Positions 10,917 to 22,707 of a DNA stretch of 26,720 nt are shown here, one piece after another. Made by a program: the position numbers and the translations under genes. Each line of letters starts with the position of its first letter. Position 1 is the stretch's first letter. The notes beneath the pieces were generated by a model, which was given only the letters and a program-made list of their open reading frames with translations, made no database searches and was not told the DNA's origin. Source of the stretch: Chromera velia (Eukaryota > Sar > Chromeraceae); the NCBI GenBank assembly GCA_018398765.1, contig JAHBMJ010001740.1:1-26720 (forward strand), read 5' to 3'.

Positions 10917-10981
10917 GGAGGAGGAGGAAGAGGAAGAGGAAGAAGAAGAAGAAGAGGCAGAAAGAGAAAAAGAGGAAAAAG
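10917..10981. repeat. GAG/GAA trinucleotide repeat encoding poly-Ser (minus strand)
   Basis: Shorter tract of the same kind. It is separated from its neighbours by non-repetitive spacer that remains open in the same frame. Confidence 0.85.
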
Positions 10982-11471
10982 AGCCACTGGAAGAGCCACC
11001 TCCCTTACTCCCCTGCTCCATGTGTCTGTCGTTTGTTCTGCTTTCACCCTTCTCTTTCATGGCATTTCTATTGGACTCCCCAGGAGAAGAAGGCTTAGTA
11101 AGAGACGAAGGAGAAGGGGAGGAAGGAGACAAGGAAAAAGAAGAAGCAGAAGAAGAAGGAGAAATAGAAAGGCAGCCACCTTCCTCACTCCCCTGCTTCC
11201 CGTGTCCGTCGTTCGTTCCGTTCACACCCTTGGCAATTCCATCGGGCCCCCTGCTCACTGCGTCTGTCCCTTATTCAATTTTCACCTGTTTTCTGTGTCT
11301 GTCATTCATTTCGTTTTCATCATCGCCATCGGCCCATAAATGAGCGTCTGACATTCGGCAGGTTCGATGCGTAGCTGAACACACTGCAGTGTTAGGGCAG
11401 TCCTCTCCCACGAAGGAAGATAACACAGGTAGAAACGGTTTTCCCGTGACGGCCACTCACTGAATTCCCAT

Positions 11472-12078
11472 GGCAAGGCAGAGTGGTCTTACATCCTCAC
11501 AAGGAACGCATGGCCTTGTCCTCTTTCTACCAAAATCTAGCTCAATTGGAAAAGAAGAAGAGCCAGAGAACTTCATTCTGATAGGCTAGGCTAGATTATG
11601 CCCTTTCATCTTTTATATCTCACCCCAAAGCTCCTTTTACTAGCCTTGCCTGTTCTGAGGTAAACGGTGGTACAATGATGCAGACGGCTGAGGAGATGGG
11701 CAAAAATGGTAGCCTAGCTTGGCTTGATCCCTATCCAGCGATCCACTTCCTAAAAAAAGAGAAAACCTCATCCGTCTGACCCCGTCGCCAGTTTTTCGCA
11801 ATCGGCATGCATGCGCGCCGACTGCTTGTACTGTCCAACCGCAGGTCGGTGAAGAACCTTTAAGAACTGGCGTCTGTTCCTCAGGCAGGTTCGCAAAACT
11901 GCCAAAACTGTTTTCCATCTCCTCCTTCATCTTTCTCCATCTTCCGAGTCCTTCTCAAATTCAAGCGCTGTCTTCTTCCTAGCTAAAAGGTTTCAGGACG
12001 GCATCGTGTGGAAGTGAGACTTGCTTCCCTATCGAACAACGGATGCCAATTGTCGAGCTAAACTGGTTGTTCTATGAT
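11472..12078. other. Spacer between LINE and LTR element
   Basis: No supported gene. A 96-residue minus-strand frame (11640-11930) shows no recognisable domain. A GCATGCATGC string occurs near 11804. This DNA holds the 5' flank of the LINE and the outer flank of the left LTR. Confidence 0.5.
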
Positions 12079-12421
12079 ATAAGGAGGTAGCTCCTCTTCT
12101 CCTAAGTGATCGCACTTAGTTCAGCTAGATCTCTACTATGGAGAGTCTGTCAGTTCAAGGTTCACTTCCAAACTGCTTCTAGAAGCTTTGCAAGCAACTG
12201 TTGTTTACTCAATCCAGGCTATACGCAGCTAATTGAATTAATTCCACTTTATTTCTATTTTATTTAATTCTCTTCTAATATAGACTGGCATGGCGGCGCC
12301 TCCATAAGCCTGCGTGCGTGTGTTGGTCTCTGAGCTGCGGGCATCCCGTGCGGCAGCGGTATGCGTTAGTTCGGCTCACCCCGGGATTGGCCGGTCCCGT
12401 GGCTCGCCTCACTATGTTACG
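12079..12421 (-). repeat. 3' LTR (left copy)
   Basis: 343 bp, 96% identical to the copy at 18577-18919 with no gaps. It contains an AT-rich TTTATTTCTATTTTATTTAA block and a GC-rich end that ends, on the plus strand, in TGTTACG. The LTR ends are set by where similarity between the two copies stops, so they may be off by 1-2 nt. Confidence 0.93.
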
Positions 12422-12423
12422 TG

Positions 12424-12435
12424 CCCCTCCCCCTT
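12424..12435 (-). other. Polypurine tract
   Basis: Minus-strand AAGGGGGAGGGG, 2-3 nt from the inner edge of the 3' LTR. This is the expected position of the plus-strand primer of an LTR retrotransposon. Confidence 0.75.
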
Positions 12436-12523
12436 GGAGCATGTGTCCCACGCGCTCTGTCCTTCTTCTCAGCTTTTTTGCAGTTAACTGCCAACCAAAA
12501 TTGACCATACAATTCCTGTGTAT

Positions 12524-16435
<3,912 letters not shown>

Positions 16436-16464
16436 TGCCTCTGCTCCGAACCACTGTAGTGCTA

Positions 16465-18459
16465 CTACACCCCACTCTGTAGGTTGTGCATGCGTCCTTG
16501 ACCTCCGTAGAAATTTCTCTGACCCCTGTGACCCCTAGGACCCTGTTGTTGCTGTTGCTGCTTGCGGTTCCTACACTGGCGTGCAAAGTGTCCCACTGCA
16601 TGACAATTGAAGCACCTATTCTCCTGAATGTGCCTCTTAATCTCATCTTGGGAAAGGGAATAAATTTGGGAGATTCGGTTGAGATCCATCGGGACGGGCC
16701 CATCGTTCGATTGGGACTGAGGTCGCAAAGGCGGCTGCGAATCACTTCGCCCGTCTCTGCCCTGGCCCCCGTAGTCTTTCTTTCTCCCCCCACTCAACAG
16801 CTGCTCGGCCTCCTCTGCATCCTTCATCGCAACATCGAGACTATCAGGCTTCCTCCTCCTCACTTCCTTCCTCACCTCATCTGGAAGGCCCCGAATGTAG
16901 TTGTACATCAAATCAATCTCACTCACATCAACGATTCCTTCTACAATATCGTTGAATCGGACCGAGTACTTGTGAACCCCCTCATTGCCCTGACAATGGA
17001 CGTTCCGGACTTCCCCTCTCAAGTCTGTCTGTTTGTTGGGATCGGGGAAACGCTCGGACAGACGGGTGAAGAGATCTTCTACGTTGACAAAAGGGGAGGC
17101 GGACCTCTACGTCTTGTCATACCATTGCTTGAGGAATCGGGAGAAGTACTGACGCACAGACCCCAACTGCTTCGACACCTGAATATCGGAGAGCTGTATG
17201 TATTCCCTCATATCCGCGACCCAACCTTCGAGCAACTTCCAGTCCCCATGAAACACCGGCGGCTCTTTCGCCTTGAAGTTCGACGCTAGGCGTAGGATAT
17301 TAAAAACAATAATCAAAAATAATAATCAAAACAAAAAAAAAATGACGATATGATTCAAATGCAAAAAATGTACAATTTGACTTATACGTTACTACTAGGA
17401 CCTTCCGGTCACCTAAAAACGTCTTCAAAAATTCAAATTTATTGTTTTAGGGTTTTTGAAAGCAATTTTATCAATTTTTATGGAGATAAATTTTGAAGTT
17501 AGTCTGTACACGATAGGCTGACTTACACAATTTTTGCATTTCCCTCTTCAAGAATTTCAACAACTCTAATTGACACCTCTGCCCATCCACCAACCCACCC
17601 TTGATTCCCCACTGGCATCTTCATTTTTACCTTTCGCATTTTTTGGAGGGAGACGAGGGCCTGTCTGACGAGGGCCTGTCCAGCAGACGGAGTCTTGACA
17701 TAGACAAATATGCCCGTGCTCTGGAAGGTCGCCTCATTGAAGGGCGTGTATGAGGTGGGTATGTGGAAATGATTTGCTTCTCATTCATGAAGGACGTGCG
17801 GATTCACGTCTTTGGAAAAGAAACTGATGTGTACAAAAGACTGTGTGTCCTAGGTAAAAAGGAGATGAAGAAAGAATTTTTTTTGCTCTGGCAGCAGAAA
17901 ATGGAAGAGGATCACTACGATGTGCTAGAGCCTCATTCTGTCCTCCAAGCCTAAAAGCTGTGATTGAGGTCATTGTCTTTGCTCTCAATGTATCTCAATA
18001 AAAACAATTGTAAATAAAGTGTTTCGTAGATTTTTATAAAAAAGATCAAAGCAGTTAGAACTTACATCTTGACTAGTGTTTTGAAATGATTTGACCTAGG
18101 TCTTGATCGTTTAATTCAAAACTAGTTTCAAAAATAAAAAAAATCAAAATCAAATATTAAAAAAAAAAACTGGAAAAAATGACGTTATGTTTTATTATTT
18201 GATTTTGATATCCTACGCCTAGGTTCGACCGCTGGGGAGGTGCAAAAGTCGGCTGTTGATTCATTTGCTGCTGCTGCTGCTGCTCTGGTGTCTGCTGCTG
18301 CTGTTGATAGATTGGGCCCCCGTCGGTGGCTGTTTGTTGCTGCTGTGCTCCCAGAGCGTCCATTTGTTGTTGCTGAAGTTGTTGCGTCTGCTGTACCTAG
18401 ATCATCTGCTGCTGTATGAATTGCTGCTCCTCCAGCAATTGCTGCAGAACCTGCTCCAT
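16465..18459 (-). pseudogene. Chromovirus gag (interrupted by a nested element)
   Basis: Gag starts at an ATG at 18459 with a Gln-rich N-terminus (about 80 residues). It is split by the 933-bp insertion (element plus one target copy) and resumes at 17289 with the conserved capsid-like segment (EPPVFHGDWKLLEGWVADM). It ends with a nucleocapsid knuckle, CFNCHAVGHFARQC (about 16620-16580), before tandem TAG TAG at 16465. Because 933 is divisible by three, the frame number is the same on both sides of the insert. In-frame TAG codons at 18397 and 17107 both sit where Gln would fit. Gag forms the particle and binds element RNA. This copy cannot make the protein. Confidence 0.88.
17290..18218. mobile_element. 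Non-autonomous TIR DNA element nested in gag
   Basis: About 929 bp bounded by inverted GCGTAGGATAT (with Y-AAAA following) and flanked on both sides by CTAG. If the duplicated target is TA, the element is 17289-18219. Removing it restores a continuous gag frame (SNL-ASNFKAKEPP), which proves insertion into a pre-existing gag. The ends are AT-rich for ~300 bp on the left and ~200 bp on the right, with a short AAAAAATGACG-x-TATG string in direct orientation near both ends. The interior is more GC-balanced. It contains a 63-residue plus-strand frame (17763-17954), a tandem GACGAGGGCCTGTC repeat near 17653-17682 and AATAAA strings near 18000. No transposase is visible, so it must depend on another copy. 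TA targeting would suggest Tc1/mariner-like machinery. Confidence 0.85.
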
Positions 18460-18557
18460 TGAGAGAGAGTCTTGGGAGAAGAAAAGAATTTACTTGCCAA
18501 GAAAGAAGATGACTGTTACAGTATTGGACTGAGCAACAGAGGTCCTGGAGAGATCAA

Positions 18558-18575
18558 CCAGGCTCTGTGCTACCA
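18558..18575 (-). other. Primer binding site
   Basis: Minus-strand TGGTAGCACAGAGCCTGG, starting 1 nt inside the 5' LTR. The first eight bases match the complement of the initiator tRNA-Met 3' end (TGGTAGCA), and the rest matches only with a one-base gap. Confidence 0.7.
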
Positions 18576-18576
18576 C

Positions 18577-18919
18577 ATAAGGAGATAGCTCCTCTTCTCC
18601 TGAGTGATTGCACTTAATTCAGCTAGATCTCTACTACAGAGAGTCTGTCAGTTCAAGGTTCACTTCCAAACTGCTTCTAGAAGCTTTGCAAGCAACTGTT
18701 GTTTACTCAATCTAGGCTATACGCAGCTAATTGAATTAATTCCACTTTATTTCTATTTTATTTAATTCTCTTCTAATACAGACTGGCATGGCGGCGCCTC
18801 CATAAGCTTGCGTGCGTGTGTTGGTCTCTGAGCTGCGGGCGTCCCGTGCGGCAGCGGTGCGCGTTAGTTCGGCTCACCCCAGGATTGGCCGGTCCCGTGG
18901 CTCGCCTCACTATGTTACG
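18577..18919 (-). repeat. 5' LTR (right copy)
   Basis: 343 bp, aligning without gaps to 12079-12421 with 13 differences, all transitions. It would contain the element promoter, and lies directly next to the PBS. Confidence 0.93.
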
Positions 18920-19280
18920 CATGAGCAAGGAGGCAAACTGTCTCTCATGCATGGTTGCTCTCAGGCCGTCTCCCCAGGGACCGACAAGAATCGATGCAAA
19001 GCTGCGTCGATCTGTAGCAAAAAAGTATATCGCTGATAGCTCTGAGCGACTTGAGTTAATGGAGACGGCTGGCACGCTTGCTGTCATTCAGAGAGGTTGC
19101 TTTTTCAGACCGCTTCCAAAGTTTGAACTGCTTTCTCCAGCGTCGCACCACTGCAGCCCGACCAAAGCCCTAAGCGAAGCCTGAGCGAAGCCTGAGCAAA
19201 GCCTGAGCATACTGTAGCCTATATACCCTACAAGCCTAGTAGTATACACCACATAGAGCCAAGTGTCTCGCCGAGTCTTT
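18920..19280. other. Flanking DNA with an 11-bp tandem repeat
   Basis: No gene is supported. It holds the short direct repeat at 19165-19210 listed separately. Confidence 0.5.
19165..19210. repeat. 11-bp tandem repeat, about four copies
   Basis: Four near-identical units based on GCCTGAGCRAA, the first and last slightly diverged. Confidence 0.8.
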
Positions 19281-19860
19281 AATACGCACTATAGTTTCGG
19301 TGTCGCACAAAAAAAAAAAAATCATACGTCTATTTTTTTTTTAACTTCTCTAAAATATTTAATGCAATCAAAATTTTAGTGAGACTTATATAATTAGTTT
19401 CAATTAAATCACTTATATGAAGTATGTCTTAAAAAACTAGTTTGAAAATCACTCTTAGCTGCAAAATTAATGCAAATCAACTGTCATTCTAACTTTCACT
19501 ACTATAAATAAAAGTTTTTAATTATAAAATTTTTAATCGCACTTGAACATAAAATGAAAATCTAGAGTAAATGAAACTACTATGCATCATTTGTGCAACT
19601 TGAAAGGTTTAACTAGGTTCAACAATAAATTGATTTTTTTAAAATTCAGTTCATGACTTTCCGTAAAGGTGTGCAAATAGAAGAGAGGTTCGAGCCATGG
19701 CACGTATGCAAGCATGAAAGCAATCCCGACTCCTTTTGATGCACAAAACCTGGACCCTTTCACTTACAGTCTGACAATGTTGCAGTCATGAGTGAAACTT
19801 CTCATTCAAGATTGAATGCCAAAGGACTTTGCCTGATAATACAATCAAGATTTGTTGGCC
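19281..19860. other. AT-rich gene-free stretch
   Basis: Poly-A and poly-T runs near 19309-19342 are followed by AT-rich DNA without coding frames. A B-box-like GGTTCGAGCC at about 19688 has no tRNA structure around it. Confidence 0.55.
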
Positions 19861-19864
19861 CGGG

Positions 19865-20463
19865 AAGGACCACGTCATAGTGAGGGTGCTCCGTCCTTGA
19901 TTGTACCAAAAAGAACACACAGAGTTGGAACACCCTCTGCAACGCCGTTGTTGCGTAAAAGATTAGACGTGCTCGTATGTAAAGTCAATTCTCCATTCTC
20001 CCCTCTGCGCTTGTACACACACATATTCACTTGCATCAACATCGAAAAAGCAACTACCTCCAGATGCCTACCAAAAATTGACCCCGTCTTGCTTGCATTA
20101 CAGTACTGATCATAAAGCCCCCCCCCAAAGACAACGATCTTCTCTATCATCATATTCTAGCCACTCCTTTAAAGTCAAGTCAGAGACAACAAAAGACCCA
20201 TTCTTTTTCAACCAGCCTGACAGGAGCTTTCTCATCTGTTTATGGTTAAGCTTTCCGTTTCGCTGAAAAGCAAAACAGTGAAAGAGGCAGCTCCCATCAG
20301 GCGGCATTCCCTTCAAAAGATACTCTCCCTTCTTTAAGACTTTCTCTTCTTTGTTGTTGTTCTTGCTGGCGTTTGGGCAGGAAGAAGGAGAAGCAGAAGA
20401 AGAGGAACAAGAAGAAGATGAGGGCGCAGATTCCTTGCCAAGGGAGGCCGAGCTGCTGCACAC
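19865..20463 (-). pseudogene. OTU-type cysteine protease relic
   Basis: Minus-strand frame 20463-20110 begins with a Ser/Asn/Lys-rich leader, then MPPDGSCLFHCFAF (the OTU catalytic D-G-x-C, about 20300-20260), NHKQMRKLLSGWLKKN and LTLKEWLEYDD. A frameshift at a run of nine C (plus strand, about 20119-20127) moves the coding into the frame of 20153-19875. That frame has LYDQYC, HLEVVAFSMLMQVNMCVY and PTLCVLF, the C-terminal half of an OTU fold. The catalytic His would be in PHYDVV, which is read in a third frame at about 19868-19890, so a second shift is needed. OTU proteases cleave ubiquitin and also occur in transposon-encoded proteins. Both breaks mean this copy is inactive unless the C-run is a sequence error. 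The upstream Lys/Glu-rich stretch may be its N-terminus. Confidence 0.78.
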
Positions 20464-21150
20464 AGTAGATGCGCAACTATCTCTACAGGAGTGGCGCCAA
20501 AATTTGTTCTCTTTACTTTGCTGTCCTGGGAGCCCTTCTGCCCTCCTTGTACGGCCCTCTCTTTCTCTTCTTTTTTTTTTTGTTCTTTTTTCTTCTTCTT
20601 CTCTTTCTCTTGTCGTTTAAGGAATTCTGTGTATTTCCTCATTCTTTCTCTTTCCTCCGCTTCTTTTCTCTCAGTCTCTTATCTGTCTTTCTCTTCTCTT
20701 TCTTTTCGTGTCTCTTCTGTTTTTTTTTTTTCTTTGTTTTGTTTCTCATTTTTTTCCCTGTCTTTCTCGCTCTCGCTGTCTGTCTTTCTTGCGTCCTCTC
20801 TACTTTCTTTCTACTCGTTTTTGTTTAGGTGGTTTTGCTGGGCTCTGACCCCTTCTCTCCTTTTTTTCTCTGTTTTCTTCGCTTCTTGCTTGTTTCCTTT
20901 TCGACTCTTTTTCTTTGGAGAGTGGGGTTCTGATTTTGCGTTTTCCTCTTTATCATTGCTCTCTCTCTGCTTGTCTGTCTCTACCTCTGTCTCTATCTGT
21001 GTGTTGCTTTGTTTTTTTCTTTGTGTGTCTGCCCGTGTTTCTCCCTGCCTGTCTGTCCGCCTCTCTGTCTGGCCGTCCATCCTTCAGTCTGACTGTGGCT
21101 CACTTCTCTTCACTCTCCCCTCCATCCCTCCCCTGCCGCCTCTCCCAAAA
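20464..21150. repeat. Pyrimidine-rich low-complexity tract
   Basis: Plus strand is dominated by TTCTT, TCTCT and TGTCTGTC strings. The minus strand gives Lys/Glu/Arg/Asp-rich frames (20334-20642 and 20811-21080) that could be charged coiled-coil linker but equally could be by-products of composition. No domain is recognised. Confidence 0.6.
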
Positions 21151-21155
21151 CAGGG

Positions 21156-21992
21156 CTAGGGCCCCCACCTCAAAGAAAGTCCCCCCTCCTGGATCGAATG
21201 GACCCAATCCCAAGACAAGTCGCAACGGTCAAGGTAATGGGACAGGCAGCCACAGCGCAAGACATATGGTAAAATAAAATTAAAAGAAAAAAACGGGCCT
21301 CCAGGCGGAGCGCCCTTGAGACTTGGGGTCGAGGAGGAGGGTGCAAGAGCCGGAGCTCCCGTCCTCTTTCTCCACACCCTCGTCCCTTTCGACGAGCAGG
21401 ATACCTGCTCCAGCCTGGAATCTTCTTTCTTCTCTCTCCCCCCTTTCCTCGCAGGGCACAAGCAGCCCCCAGAACGAAAAGGGCGCAGACAACCCGGAGC
21501 AACTCGAAAACAAAGCTTCCGTTTATCCGAGAAAAAGCGGCTTTTCTCAGAGAGCGCCCGCAACAGATTGTCTGTCGCCCCGTTTGAGTCCCCACAGACG
21601 AGGATTCGCACACCATTTTACCGTCTGCAGGCCATCACTGCTTTCACTGCAGAGCTTGCAGTGAAAGTCTTTCTTGTCCCCCCCGGCCCCTGAATCAGAA
21701 CGACCGTCTCATTGACGACGGCCGTAACTGCCCCTCTCTGGCCGGGCATCGGTCAATGTCGGCACACCACCCGGGCGGGGGTCTGGCCTGCGTAAGCACG
21801 TGCCGCTTCATCTGTGGGGGTTGTGGAAAGGGAGGAGACAGGGAGCTCCAGAGCGGCGGCGTCCAGCTTTCCGAGGTTCAGACCTAGACTGGCCCTGAAC
21901 TCCTGCAGCACTCTCTTAGCTTGCATGCCCAGTGTCCTTGGGCAGAGGCCGGAAGATTCTTTCAATCTCCTTAGAACCTGTGGGCCTCTCAC
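21156..21992 (-). pseudogene. UPF1-like SF1 helicase core relic
   Basis: One minus-strand frame holds, in order, a Q-motif-like MPGQRGAVTAVV, then VVLIQGPGGTRKTFTAS (Walker A, about 21666-21689), then RILVCGDSNGATDNLLRAL (motif Ia, about 21555-21609). The order and the L-V-C-x-x-S-N-x-A-x-D-N-L pattern are those of UPF1/SMUBP-2/senataxin-type SF1 helicases. Pif1 lacks the S-N-x-A-x-D motif. The Walker A departs from G-P-P-G-T-G-K-T: Gly replaces Pro and Arg replaces the Gly before Lys. A TGA (21753) and a TAA (21618) interrupt the frame where Arg and Gln would fit. No DExx box or later motifs are visible down to 21156, so the copy is truncated or spliced. It is most likely a pseudogene. Confidence 0.65.
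21641..21667. other. Perfect 11-bp inverted repeat (hairpin) inside the helicase relic
   Basis: CTTTCACTGCA and TGCAGTGAAAG separated by 5 nt. It lies just downstream of the Walker A codons on the minus strand. No run of T follows, so it is not a terminator. Confidence 0.7.
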
Positions 21993-22707
21993 CCCTTGAC
22001 AGTCGCTTTGTCAAGGGCTGATCGGGATGGAGGATGATGAAGGTAAGGAAGGGGTCAAAGCAGTAGTACCGCTCCCTGCCGACAATTAACCTCCTCACTC
22101 TACCCGGACGTACATGCAGGGACCTGAGGCCATCTGACCCCCGGGCGTCAATTGGCTCAGGCAGGCATTTCCCTTTTAACCCCCTGGCCCTCCTTCTACC
22201 GCTGGCGTGCTTGCGATCTGTGCCGCCTGTTCCCTTGATCCTCTCTCGCGCAATCAGTATGTATATAGACTGAAACTTGCTTCTCCCTCTCTCACACACA
22301 AAGTCTTTGAGATGGAGAGGAGCTGCAGACATTTGGAAGAATGCTTTTTCGACTGGAGAGCAGGGAACAGACTCGGGAGTCGCTGCCATAACAGCAAAAG
22401 AGGACGAAGAAGATAAAGGGGGGCGACAGAAGCAGAAGCCGGAGCTTTCTGCGCACAAACTACCCAGAGGATGGCAAGGAGATGGCGCATTGATGCAGCT
22501 GTCAGAACCGACTGCACCAACACTGCATGCCTTAAAGAGAGGGACCTTGTAAGCACTTCTGTCGGCTGTTAATTGGGTCCTTCTGCTCTTCTTCTGCAAC
22601 CTCCTGCTCGAAGAGTTCCTCGCTGTACGACAGACATCGCTGCCTTCACACTCTCTACTTTGGCAGTCTCTCTCGGACTCTGAGGGGCCACCAGTGACAT
22701 CACGCAC
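21916..22707 (-). CDS. Hypothetical frame, possibly the N-terminal part of the helicase gene
   Basis: A 263-residue open frame on the minus strand overlaps the start of the helicase frame by about 77 bp in another frame. It has Ser-rich and Arg-rich stretches, two Cys pairs (CFC near residue 90) and a hydrophobic segment FDPFLTFIILH (about residues 218-228). No family is recognised. Position and strand suggest it is the upstream portion of the same gene, joined by a frameshift or an intron. It could also be chance, and no clear promoter or ATG context was found. Confidence 0.3.
   Translation of the reverse strand: MRDVTGGPSESERDCQSRECEGSDVCRTARNSSSRRLQKKSRRTQLTADRSAYKVPLFKACSVGAVGSDSCINAPSPCHPLGSLCAESSGFCFCRPPLSSSSSFAVMAATPESVPCSPVEKAFFQMSAAPLHLKDFVCERGRSKFQSIYILIARERIKGTGGTDRKHASGRRRARGLKGKCLPEPIDARGSDGLRSLHVRPGRVRRLIVGRERYYCFDPFLTFIILHPDQPLTKRLSRGERPTGSKEIERIFRPLPKDTGHAS

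Larger units (their letters stand above)
5152..11471 (-). mobile_element. Degenerate non-LTR (LINE) retrotransposon
   Basis: Minus-strand element of ~6.3 kb. In order it carries a Ser-rich/Cys-rich N-terminal region, an AP-endonuclease-like domain, a reverse transcriptase, a CCHC knuckle, a ~330-bp 3' UTR and a simple-repeat tail. There are no LTRs, integrase or RNase H, which with an APE endonuclease and an R-Q-G-D-P-L-S-P / Y-A-D-D type RT defines a LINE. Two reading frames carry the coding sequence. The upstream one runs from 11471 to 8241 and the downstream one from about 8311 to 5515. In-frame stops lie at 11457 (TGA), 11271 (TAA), 9309 (TAA), 7177 (TGA) and 7087 (TAG), and the join near 8241-8311 is a frameshift. 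The copy is therefore non-autonomous. The 5' boundary is estimated from the most upstream ATG in frame (11471). Confidence 0.88.
8241..11471 (-). pseudogene. LINE N-terminal polyprotein: poly-Ser, CXC cysteine modules, AP endonuclease
   Basis: A single minus-strand frame, interrupted by TGA (11457), TAA (11271) and TAA (9309), runs from an ATG at 11471. The N-terminal part has diverged repeats around NDRH..Q / NDGH..Q followed by long Ser runs. A cysteine-rich block (about 10180-9740) then shows three similar modules of the form C-x-C-x(3)-G-x(2,3)-[CY]-x2-C-x(4,5)-C-x-N. These resemble tesmin/TSO1 CXC modules and are preceded by CCNCLQC. A Lys-rich linker and more Ser follow. The endonuclease starts at IATLNVKG and DVVILMETR before the 9309 stop. 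It continues in the same frame after the stop with TGGVAILIRK, GDFNAHI (about 8940-8960), TLIDFFLV and LDHAAVSL, so the EEP-family catalytic Asp/Asn/His motifs are present. The Cys-rich part is likely the nucleic-acid-binding, ORF1-like function. Read-through or C-to-T mutation at CAA/CGA explains the stops. Confidence 0.82.

Noticed and set aside
10004-11098. Long plus-strand Lys/Arg-rich open frames
   Set aside because: They are the complement of the poly-Ser GAA/GAG repeats of the minus-strand LINE ORF and have no domain.
18220-18232. Second B-box-like GGTTCGACC
   Set aside because: Lies inside gag coding sequence at the edge of the nested element, with no tRNA structure.
19680-19700. B-box-like GGTTCGAGCC suggesting a tRNA or SINE
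   Set aside because: No A box at a suitable distance and no cloverleaf could be drawn.
20078-21159. Plus-strand Phe/Ser/Leu-rich frames that look like membrane proteins
   Set aside because: Hydrophobic runs come from the TTC/TCT-rich low-complexity tract and have no coding support.
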